NCBI RefSeq assembly: GCF_022539665.2
Contig: NC_081334.1
Span: forward strand, 620,001 to 684,000
DNA length: 64,000 bases
From: Daphnia carinata
Taxonomy: Eukaryota > Arthropoda > Branchiopoda > Diplostraca > Daphniidae
Reading direction: 5' to 3'
The notes below the pieces were generated by a model. The model was not told the origin of the DNA, ran no database searches, and saw nothing but the letters and a program-made list of their open reading frames with translations. The position numbers and the translations under genes are program-made. Shown here in pieces: positions 1-9,897 of this stretch; position 1 is the first letter of the stretch; each line of letters opens with the position of its first letter.

Positions 1-1301
1 CTTGTATAACATCAGACGAATATCTAGGTTATCAATAACTATAGTTATCCACGTCCAATACTCGAAAACTCGATGTTCTTGTACAATTCGTCCAGTGTTA
101 CATGCGAATGCCGCTCGGTTTTGCCCAAATTTGCTTATGAGAGAAAAGCGGGATAATCTTTTGCCTGAGGATATATTTCTTGGCAGTTTCTGTTGGCTGT
201 TAGTATTTTCGTTTTGCCTCACGACAGTTGGAGACATATAAGCTCTATGCGTCGGTTGTTTACGCATGCCTTTTTCACAAACTCTCCTGGCCAACGTGCG
301 TTAATGAAATAGAATGAACAAAACATGGGCTTAAAAAAAAGTTTTCAGCCATAACTGTTTAAGCACACATGTTGGTTGTCATTTTTCTTATTCAATTGGT
401 GCTGTAGTACGGTACAGTATTGCACTATTCTCAGTTTGCGCATGTCTTTGTGAAAAAGAGAATACTTTTGCAAGAAAAACTCTTGTTATCGTAGCATCCA
501 GTGATACTTGGATGACACGCTGGCAAGCAATTTGGGAACTCGATACATTTTCATCTTGATATCGCACAAATCCTTAGAGAGCTAGAGAGCTCCCCAGTGT
601 TCCACAATTATTCATTGAAACTCTTCTTTCGTGAAAGACCTCATGTTCATGGTTTTTCGTACTGTAAAACTTGGATTGCACTGGGAAGTCTGATACAGTC
701 GTAAATGTGGATTAAGTTTCCCTTTCGTTTTTCACGGTCAGAGGTATTACAAAGTGCCATTCTTTTCTACAGAACAACCTTATTCATTGTTTCTTGGTGA
801 TGCACTTTTGATTACTTTTCATTTGCGGCGTATCACGTGTCAATTGAAGGCACTGTACTTTGTCTCGAGTCACGTAGTACAGTGACGTTCTTAACGAACC
901 AAACTGTAAGGACAGTCTTATCTGCTTCGTCGCCATGCGACATGATTCACATAATCAACGATTTCGACCGGTTGACTATTAATTGACAGGTGTATCTCTA
1001 TAAAGTGTAAAATCCCTTGTGAGCTTAAGCAGGTGAAGGCCATTTGGGTTTTTCTGTTGTTGGGATACCAATTCTTGATTACTTACCTTATTTACTACGC
1101 TATAACGTATGTCATCTTCACTTGCATGTTTCAAAGACAAATTTCACTGTTTACTGTTACGTTCCAAACTTTGTCAAGTCTAGACATATTTATGCAACAA
1201 AGAAAGTGATAAAACATGCGTCAAACTCGCATCTATCTCTGAACAAACTTATCCCGATACACACGATAACAATGCTTTTAAAACGGATGCCAATAAAATC
1301 T
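1..1301. other. Intergenic, no gene seen
   Basis: No open frame here has protein-like composition or splice structure that I can support. The downstream end contains the 3' flank and probable 3' UTR of the minus-strand protease gene. An open frame at 1044-1412 on the plus strand overlaps the terminal protease exon in antisense and is not credible. Confidence 0.6.
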
Positions 1302-1307
1302 TTTATT
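1302..1307 (-). terminator. Poly(A) signal of the serine protease gene
   Basis: AATAAA on the minus strand, about 86 bases beyond the protease stop codon at 1393-1395. Position and sequence suit a polyadenylation signal. The cleavage site itself is not visible. Confidence 0.6.
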
Positions 1308-1392
1308 ATTACTTTTTGTTTTTTCGTCAATTACATGGATTGCATTTATCAGTTCAAACAAGTAGTTGAAATGAATCGTCCTAAAGATGTGT

Positions 1393-3138
1393 TTACAGAA
1401 CCAAGCCGGTGATGCTGCTGATCCAGGACAGGTAGCTGGAAACGCGAGCCTGTTGTATGCGAAAAAAAAAAGTATTGTTTAATAACAGGTCGTAAGTCAG
1501 GAAAACATCAGTAAATCCCGTACATATCCGTCGGGGTTTCCGGATTCGCATCCAGCAGAGGAAACAAAGGAGGTGACACCGATCTGGGTGTATTGTCCGT
1601 TGCTGTTAATGACGCTCATAGCAGAGCCGCTGTCTCCCTGTTTAAACATTTTTGAATTCATAAAAAATTACTTCTTTTCCAGCTCAGTTTAAAATTGTAT
1701 CCTCTTACGTTGCAAGTGCCAGAGTTGGTGGCAGTGAAAGATGTGCAAATCTAAAAATTAAATCGTGAAAGCTTAAGTTACAAAAAGAATTGACATGACT
1801 TAAAACTTGTGTAAATCTTACGGTGCTTGGCCTGATGATGAGGCCGTAGGTCTAAAAACATGAGATAAACAAGAAGAAAATTTCCGTTAGTAATGACAGA
1901 GCTTTTGACATTTTTAGAGGGAAAAGTCATACGTTTTGGCATTCTGCGTTGCTGATAACGGTGACGGTAGATTTCTGCAAAGTCGGGCTGATTCCACCGG
2001 GACCTTTGTTTAAAAAGATGATTTTTAATAGTTGTGCAATTATTAGATTTTTACTTCTTTCCTTACCATCGGCAGTCTTTCCCCATCCGGCAATGTGGGC
2101 TTCAGCGTCAACGTAGAGGTTGGTGTCAGTTGGGTCTTGGAGGCAGATGGGACGGATATTGTCTGAAAAAGTTTTGTTGGCAAAATCATTTTACTAAGCT
2201 AATCATTAGTGAGACAACTAATAGAAACATTTAATGTCTTTCTCTCGCTGTTTTAACTTAGGATTGCACGCAAACTCACTTCCGCTAATGTCAACTGGAG
2301 CTGGGAGCTTGATGAGAGCAACATCTCCGTTCAAAGTGTTAGAGTTCCAGTCGGGGTGGATGTATTTCTCGTTGGCGCGGATCTCAAGACGTTCGGGTTC
2401 AGTGATTCGGACATTGTGGGCTCCCAAGTAGACATCAAAGTAGAGAGCACTATATTATTGGAATCAATTGTTTAATGGCATTTTCCCCCACGTTTTGTTG
2501 TGCTAGCTTTTGTAATTGACAGACTAGGAATTCTTACCCATCAGCGCAATGAGCGGCAGTCAAAACCCATTGGTCAGAGATGAGTGCAGCAGTACAGAAA
2601 GATCCACCGGAGATGAATAGAGCAGTAACCCATGGGAATTCATGAGGAGTCTAAAGTAAGAAAAAATTAACGGTTAACTGTTGACGTAGAATGTAACTGG
2701 AGCTCAATTGTTTAACTTACAGCCTCAGCTCCGTTGATGATGCGGGCGGCATTTGGGGTTCCGCAAACAGCTGCATTAAAGATGAACGTAAGATAACCAC
2801 GTTTACATCACATTTTACGTTAACTTCGTAATTTTATTTTTATTACTAACCGCGGAAGTCCTTGGTTTCCCTGGTAGCCTTGTTCCTCAATGGGATTTCT
2901 TCCGCACGGCGGGCCTCGCGGGGAACGCTTGGATTGGCCCATTTTTCCTCAATCTTGGCCCAGTTCCTCTCATATGGGAGAAGAACTTGTCCCAAAGACT
3001 AGCAAAATAATAACGGTAGAAATTAATTTTAAGTTAACTGTTTTTTTTTTTTTTAGTTTAGATTCAAATTTTTCAAATTAGTGAAAATAAAAATACCTGG
3101 GCAAAAACGAGAACAGCTAGACAGAGAATAACCTTCAT
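1393..3138 (-). CDS. Secreted brachyurin/chymotrypsin-like serine protease (S1), complete
   Basis: Predicted digestive-type endopeptidase of family S1, 310 aa from 11 exons: 3138-3097, 2998-2851, 2770-2721, 2650-2538, 2449-2280, 2162-2067, 2003-1933, 1851-1822, 1750-1709, 1637-1524, 1449-1393. Residues 1-14 ([14 protein letters not shown]) are a signal peptide. A propeptide ends at R73, followed by IING, the expected activation cut. Catalytic His114 (TAAHC), Asp160 (GDVALIKL) and Ser257 (GDSGSA) are all present. The S1 pocket looks like crab collagenase: Gly at chymotrypsin position 189 (residue 251) and Asp at 226 (residue 290, in CESGNPDGY). That suggests broad specificity rather than plain trypsin. 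The 10-codon exon 8 is unusually short. GDSGS replaces the common GDSGG. The start is the only Met before a signal peptide and lies about 50 bases below a TATA-like box. Confidence 0.93.
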
Positions 3139-3187
3139 TGTAAAATTTGAGAAGAGAATGCCTGTTACCCCAAGCCAAACGTTCTGC

Positions 3188-3194
3188 TTAAATA
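3188..3194 (-). promoter_or_regulatory. TATA-like box of the protease gene
   Basis: The minus strand reads TATTTAA, 50-56 bases upstream of the protease ATG, which leaves room for a transcription start about 25-30 bases downstream and a short leader. Highly expressed secreted proteases of arthropods often have TATA promoters. No clear initiator was seen. Confidence 0.45.
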
Positions 3195-4254
3195 GGTCTA
3201 AATGGTCAGTGAAATCATATCATGTTTGAAACGACGACCAGTTTGTTTACGATAAAAAGATCCGGATTCACCTGTCAAAATTGTACTTTAGTATAGACCT
3301 TGGGTGGAATCTAGTGTTCGAAACGGATCGAGTGACGTTGCCGAAACTTCACAAACCTTTGTGTATTTTATTGCGTTTCAAAAATAAGATTAGTGCAGTT
3401 TGAAGTTGACAAATAAACTTATCTGTCGAAGGTAAAAAGGCACTGGAACTTGCGCACCCCATAGCTTATGAAATTTCTAAATATACATGTGCGCGATAAT
3501 GTGATACATCAACAAACGACAGATTTGAAAGATTTATGGTAGATATAAAGCGCTCGATCTAGATATGAGCATATAAACAAAAACATTTCTTCATAGAGTA
3601 AAAAATTTATCTCGAAATGAAACTTTCGAGGCCGCCAACAAGCTTCGTCTCTTTTTGGATCATAGATCGTTGGCTTACCTTGTTCCACTATGTGCCGATG
3701 AACCAAAACAATTTGATGTAATGTAATCGTTTCACCAATCACTATTCTATTTTATATAAGGACACGTCTGCTGCAGCTAAGATGCTAAAATCTAAATGAA
3801 ACATTTAGTATTGAAAGATAACGTACTAAAATGGAAAGAAGAAAAAAAATTGCTACAATGTTTTTTGATTGCCATGTTGAATATGAGATTCCTTGTAGTT
3901 ATAAAATCCAAGCAGCCTAATAAAAATTGTTCAGCAATGAAGATCCAATTCTCTCCGTCCGTCGTAGGTGATCGATTGGTTATGCAGCTGAATCAATGTG
4001 ACCTTGTTTCCACCCTTGATAGCCTGTCAACCATAACCCTCATTATCTGCGTCGTTGAATTTACCCTTTCGCTTTCGTTGTAATTTAGGGCTCGCCTTCG
4101 TCCGAGGAAACAAAATATACACCGATGAGATTGGAGATACTGTGGTCGTCTTGTTGCACTACGGAATCACATAGCTATACGGATGACAGTTTCGAGTAGT
4201 TTGGAATTGATCCATCGGTTCAAAGCAATTTTTTTACAAAAAACGATCTGAAAA
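3195..4254. other. Intergenic, no gene seen
   Basis: AT-rich sequence. Open frames at 3509-3742 (minus) and 3796-4083 (plus) lack recognisable protein composition or splice context. No RNA gene or repeat was recognised. Confidence 0.5.
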
Positions 4255-6496
4255 ATAAGCCCAATAAAATAAGCCGACTTTTTTTTGTAAATTTTGTAGA
4301 TTTTTTCTTCAAAGTTTCATTTTAAAATGTGGTGGTTTATACTTAAAATTTAATGACAATTACAAAAACTGACCTCGTTTTCTCGTGAGAATTGAAATTT
4401 CAGAAATAAATGTAAAAAAACGTATAACACAGTTGGCCCGCTAGCTTGCTACAACGCTCGCGTGACACAGTGCAATAATTTAAAATATTTACAAAACGGA
4501 TAGTTTGACGAGAAAACTGACCAATTTTTCCAAATCAGCATTCGATTTTTAGTATCATACAGAATTTTTAGCGAATTCCAAGAGATTTAGTTTTTTGTCG
4601 ATTTTGACAAAAAGTGAGAAGGGTATAGCCTTCCCACTTTTTCATTTTTGGCAAAATTCTACATCCGGCCAAAAACATATGGATTCGATTCAAGATTTAA
4701 CAGCGACCATGAAAATCGTTTTCATTTTTACGTGGGAGCTATAGTTTTTAAGTAATTGGATTCAAAGTGGTTGCACCTAAAACCACTTCGATTCCGTATT
4801 CTAAAATTGTACAACTACCGAGGAAACTGAAATTTTAGCTTAATCCAGGGTTTAATGTTGGTTATAATAGGGTACATTTGATCAAATTCAGAGTAAATTC
4901 TTAGAGCTTAATTTTTTCAAAAACTGAACTTTAAAATAAGCCCGACAAAAAAATAAGCCAGACAAAAAAAATAAGCCCGACTTTTTTGTCAATTCGTATA
5001 TTTTTTTCCCAAAACATCAGGAAAGCACGAAAAGATTTTGGTTTAAATTTAAAATGTATCCAGATTCACGAAAATTCACTTTGCATTCCGGTGAGACTTG
5101 AAATTTTTGAAATAACCGTAAAAACGTGTAATAGAGTTGGCGCGCTAGCACGCTACAGCTCCATTGTGACAGAATTCAGTCATTAAAATATTTCAAAACG
5201 GATGATTTAACGAGAAAACGAATCAGCTTTTCCAAATCAGCATTCGATTTTTAGTATCCTACAGAATTTTTAGTAAATTCTAAGAGATTTACTTTTTTGC
5301 CAATTTTGACAAAAATGAGAAGGGCCTTTCCACTTTTTCATTTTTGGCAAAATTCTACATCCGGCCAAAACATATGGATTCAATTCAAAATTAACAGCGA
5401 TCATGAAAATCATTCTTTAAGTTTAATTTTTCCAAAAAGCCGAGCTTTTAAATAAGCCCGACAAAAAAAAATAAGCCCGACAAAAAAATAAGCCCGACTT
5501 TTTTGTCAATTCGTATATTTTTTTCCCATTTAACATCAGGATAGCACGAACGCATTTTGGTTTATTCAAAATGAATCGAGATTCAAGAAAATTGGCTTTG
5601 CGTTCCGGTGGGACTTGAAATTTCTGAAACAACCGTAAAACGGTGAAAACACAGTTGGCGCGCCAGCACGCTACAGCGCCAGCGTGACAGAATACAACTT
5701 AAAATATTTCAAAGCGTATGATTTGACGAGAAAACAAATAAGTTTTTCCAAATCAGCATTCGATGTTTAGTATTATACGAGATTTTGAGCTAGCTCCAAG
5801 AGATTTAGCTTTTTGCCGATTTTGACAAAAATGAGAAGGGTATAGCCTTTCCACTTTTTCGTTTTTGGCAAAATTCTACATCCGGCCAAAAACATATGGT
5901 TTCGATTCAAAATTTAATAGCGATCATGAAAATCGACTTCATTTTTACGTGGGAGTTACAGATTTTAAGTAATTGGAACTCAAAGTGGTTGCACCCAGAA
6001 CTACTTTGATTCCGCATTCTAAAATTGCACAACTATCGAGAAAACTAAGATTTTAGCCTAAATCAGGATTCAATTTTGGTAATAGTAGGGTAGATTTGAT
6101 CGAATTCCGAGTTACCTTATGTGGACCTTATGTTTACCTTTTTTGTAAAAAAATCGGACTTAAAAATAAGCCCGGCAAAATAAGCCCGACTTCTTGTCAA
6201 TTTTGTATATATATATTTTTTCTTCCAAAAAATTCAGAACAATATGAAAATATTTATCCTTTATTCAAATTAAACGAGAATTAAGAAGATTGGCTTTCTC
6301 GCAGAACTTGAAATTTCTGAAATAAGCGTACAAACGAGTAAAAAAGTTGGCGTGCTAGCATGCTACAGCGCTAGCGTGAAACAGAAGTCTTGTTTTATAT
6401 CTCGAAAAAGGGTGATTTGACGAAAAAACGAATCAATATTTCCAAATTAGCATTTGATGTTTAGTATTACATAAAATTTTGATCGAATTCCAAGAG
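4255..6496. repeat. Degenerate tandem repeat, about 0.5-0.7 kb units, four copies
   Basis: The block AAATCAGCATTCGAT...TTTAGTAT recurs at about 4532, 5234, 5750 and 6444. Each unit opens with short reiterations of AATAAGCCCGAC plus A-runs (near 4255, 4936, 5452 and 6160), followed by a conserved GTTGGC..GCTAGC..GCTACAG..GCGTGA element and a TGAGAAGGGTATAGCC..CCACTTTTTC segment. The second unit is shorter (about 516 bp) because it lacks the segment beginning TTTTTACGTGGGAG. The fourth ends early. Copies differ by scattered substitutions, so this is an old tandem array rather than a fresh duplication. No coding potential was seen. It could be a satellite remnant or part of a non-autonomous transposon. 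Confidence 0.85.
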
Positions 6497-6674
6497 ATGG
6501 AATGGAATGATGACTAAACCATTGTATTTTCCTTAAAATTGCTGAGTTGTAATAGTTATTTTGAAACTGGATTATGCATTAAATTATTTCACTCCTTGAC
6601 GTAGTCCCGTGTGCTGAACGATGAGCTTTTGATTTGAATTGGAATCTACATATTTAAATTTGCTTTGCTGATAG

Positions 6675-6745
6675 CTCTGTCGGGAATTGAACCTTATATT
6701 TTCAATTCAACTGGCTAATGCTCAACCGTTGATCCATAAGTCTTA
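6675..6745 (-). repeat. tRNA-derived module (SINE-like or tRNA pseudogene)
   Basis: The minus strand carries GGTTCAATTCC (B-box-like, plus coordinates 6683-6693), preceded by ATCAACGGTTGAGC, which resembles a tRNA A-box/D-arm at normal spacing. The acceptor stem does not pair convincingly, so a functional tRNA is unlikely. It is the first of three such modules within about 430 bp. Confidence 0.45.
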
Positions 6746-6874
6746 TGTTATATACTACTGTTCCTCGTTGTTATTTAAGGCCGAACTATGTAGGTTTCAA
6801 ACTTCAACAAGAAAACTTTTAAGAATCGGTGAGAAATCAATTATTACTAGAGTATTAAAGAATTTTCTTTATCC

Positions 6875-6945
6875 CTCTCCAAGGACTTTAACCCCAGAAC
6901 TTTAATTACCTTTCCAGTGCTCTACTGCTATACCATGAATGATAC
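6875..6945 (-). repeat. tRNA-derived module (SINE-like)
   Basis: The minus strand reads TATAGCAGTAGAGCACTGG (A-box/D-arm-like), followed about 25 bases later by GGGGTTAAAGTCC (B-box-like, plus 6883-6893). Spacing fits an RNA polymerase III type 2 promoter. The cloverleaf is not intact. It differs in sequence from the module at 6675-6745, so they are not simple copies. Confidence 0.45.
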
Positions 6946-7029
6946 GATACATTTTGCTGTGCCTTCATTTAACAAACCTAAACCTACGATGCGTGCAGGT
7001 TATCTATTTTATTGTTCCTATGAGCAATA

Positions 7030-7105
7030 GTTAATCAAGGAGCAACGTTAGTGATCTGGCCTTGTATCACGCAGGTCTGGGATTCGAATCCTTGCATTGT
7101 ATCAA
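7030..7105 (+). repeat. tRNA-derived module (SINE-like)
   Basis: Plus-strand GTTAGTGATCTGG (A-box-like) is followed by GGGATTCGAATCC (strong B-box match, around 7081-7091). The flanks do not form a full acceptor stem. It is likely a tRNA-derived SINE head or a decayed tRNA. Confidence 0.45.
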
Positions 7106-7268
7106 TATTATAAGTTTACAAATTACAGGAGATTAAGTTCCGTGCAACAATATCAAAATAATTTCTTCAGGATATTGTTTCAAATGCTGAAATGTAAAGT
7201 GCCTTCTATTTAAATATCTAAGCCTGTGAGTTTGTGCTTTTCTTTGTATTCGGTAACAAAGTAAAGAA

Positions 7269-7274
7269 TTTATT
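7269..7274 (-). terminator. Poly(A) signal of the MFS transporter gene
   Basis: AATAAA on the minus strand, about 120 bases beyond the transporter stop codon. This fits its 3' UTR. Confidence 0.55.
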
Positions 7275-7395
7275 TCTATATTAGAATATTGAATTATTCG
7301 CGTTGTCACTATTCCGTGCAAATTATGATAGATATAAAACAGAAGTTAGATTAGATAATCATATCTTGAAATTACTTTGCTGCTCGCGAGCTTCG

Positions 7396-9897
7396 TTACT
7401 GATCAGCGGTTGCCAGAGTTGAAGCGCTTCCATAGTTAGAAGGCATTTGGGAATTCGTTTCTTCATTAGCCGGGACTTTCTGATCTTGCTGCTGCTTAAT
7501 GTACTCAATATCCCGATGCAGGACTACCAGTGATACAAGAAATAGTACAGCAGCCAATATATACTCACCGGGGAAAAATAAGTAAAGTGTATCTGCGGAT
7601 AATGGAGTTGGAGAACGAGAATCAACGTTAGGTAATTACTTTAAAAAAAAAGAGAATGTTAGGACTCACTTCGCAATGAATCAACCTCTCCGTAACCAGC
7701 ATTGATGAAAGCTCTCTTCACTGGAGGCACCAACAGGGGCATATTTCCCCCAATATTCGAGATTATAAAGAAGTAAGCTGCTACGGCAGTTGTTCGAACA
7801 TCAGCTGGTACTAGTTCCACAAGTACCGCAAGAGCTACGCCAACCCACATTTCACCTACGAAATTGTATAGTTAAGTAAGCTTCAAAAGAAAAATTAAAC
7901 TTTTTTTTTGCTCTACGAACCTATGATGTAATTAGGTAATAAGCTAAAATAGCAATAGGGTGGATCAAGAAACAAGACTCCCGCAGCGAACGGAGATGAC
8001 ACAATTTGGCTAAGCGCCAGCACCCAAATTCTGCCATGCGGCCCCGTTCGTTTAACAACGCGATCAGAAATAAAACCGCCGAAAACAACACCTGGTTAAC
8101 AGAAATAGTAAAAATCGTTTTGAGCCAATTCTGTATAATAGAAACAAGAATTTTCATTACCAATAGAACCGCCAACCACAGGGATCCAAGACATCCATGT
8201 GCCAATCTGCGTCGGAGTTTGTCCAAGTCCATCAAAATAAACTTGCGTATTATACGCCCAAACGTACCCAGCTATGGAAAGGTGACGATGAGTTTGATAC
8301 AAGTTAAATAGAAATTTTAAAAAATATTCTGCATACCAGCATTACGGATGGAACTCGCAATGCACAATAGTAACAGCGATGGCCGCATCAGTTTGAACAT
8401 TAGCTTGAATTTCTCTTTGGTAGAAGACGTTGCATTTCCAATGGAAGATTCTACTTTTGTTGTTGAAGGCTGGCTCTTTTGGCCACGTTTTGGCTCTTTG
8501 ACCGTCAGTAAAATGATGAAACCAATTACAATTCCTGGAATTCCAGCAATGATGAAAGACCTTAAGATAAATCTCATGTGTTAAAATTCTAATGTGTAAA
8601 ATGTATTCCTTTTGGCATTACCAACGCCATCCTTGGTTGTTTATATTGGCATCAGTGATGAAATTTCCAAGTGCATATGACAGCGAGTACCCTGTATAGA
8701 TACCCCAGTTATAAACACCCATTGCTAAACCTCTCAGTTCTTCTCCGAAATAGTCGGCAATCAATGATGTGGCAAAAGGCGTACATCCGGCTTCTCTGCG
8801 ACATTTAAGATGTTCAACAGTTATTTTTAGTTCGCCAACAGAAGACAATGGTAGGTTTACCCTAGTCCCAGACCAAATCTTAATAAAGCCAATTGCCAAT
8901 AGCTAGTTACAAATCCAGACAAGAGGGTGCACACCGACCAGAAAATTAGGCTGATGCCAAGTAGGACCTGCATATAAGTAAAGATCTTGAACATAACATG
9001 TAATTAGCCAGAAAAAAAAAACACCTGTTACTGCAGTTAATTGTAAAGTTGCACAGCATGTTATGCTATGCAATAAGGGACTAAAATGTAATTGTCAGCG
9101 ACTTACTTTTCTGTTATAGAGGTCAGCAGCAATACCGACTGGGATCGCAGCAAAAGTATAGATTAAGATAAATATTGGTCCAGCAAGAATCTGGTAATCA
9201 TAGCCTTGACCAGTGTAGTCCCATTTACAGCCTCCTAAAATGGTTCCATTATATATAAATTGAGTACAGCTTTGATTTAAAAACCAGATTAGTGTTATGA
9301 GCTTCTATGTAAACTACTACACAAATACCTAGATTCATTGGTAAGCTTCTGGCAGACAATTTGGGGACTTGGAAAAGCAGCTGATGTATTGGTCATGCAT
9401 CCTTGGTCCCCATAATGAATTTCCTAGGATGAAAACCGATAAGCAGTAAAAAATTATTTTTTTGTTCTTTCTCATCAATTAAAAAAAAAGTTTACCTGTG
9501 CTAAAGGTTTTGTTACTATTGCCAGCATGTAACGATCCAGTTGATTCAACAGATAGGTTATCAAAAACAGTAGCAAAACATAAATGCTGTAAATATTCTG
9601 CTTTGAGCTGAAAAATGAAAAAATTTTTGCTGATTTTCCAGCGGTATTCATGTCCAGACTGGGAGAGATCAAGGGTTCTGTGACACTTTCCTCAGACTCC
9701 TCGAACCGCGGAGTTCTTCTGTCATTCAAAAAATAATAATGGCGAGTTTAATTTACATATCTCACTTAGATCATGTTTTTAAAACAAGTCAATCAGGCAA
9801 TGGAAGTAAAATATGTGCTCTTTTAGAATGTTAGATAATGTTCAAATAACCATTGAGCAATTATTTAAAGATCTCACCTATACGAACGGAGTGCCAT
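7396..9897 (-). CDS. Spinster-like major facilitator superfamily transporter, complete
   Basis: Predicted 548-aa multi-pass membrane transporter with 11 exons: 9897-9878, 9718-9496, 9423-9318, 9234-9107, 8967-8861, 8795-8622, 8560-8337, 8271-8161, 8091-7921, 7855-7670, 7592-7396. The hydrophilic N-terminus is followed by a first membrane helix ending LLNQLDRYMLAIV. Then come a Cys-containing loop (GCKWDYTGQGYDYQ), helices with GIAADLYNRK, and FGLGLGEAGCTPFATSLIADYF, the block most like Spinster-family sugar and sphingolipid carriers. Next are GWRWSFIIAGIPG, a central cytoplasmic loop (KEPKRGQ), FISDRVVKRTG, and a polar tail. The substrate cannot be read from sequence. Exon 3 has a good-looking donor (AG/GTATTT) that would put exon 4 out of frame. 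The next GTAGTT donor restores the frame and is used in this model. The first coding exon is only 20 nt. Confidence 0.87.

Noticed and set aside
1044-1412. A 122-codon plus-strand open frame
   Set aside because: Overlaps the antisense of the protease terminal exon and its poly(A) signal. Composition is not protein-like.
4255-6496. Possible CRISPR array or coding repeat
   Set aside because: Units are 0.5-0.7 kb, degenerate, in a eukaryotic genome, and have no short direct-repeat/spacer pattern or open frame.
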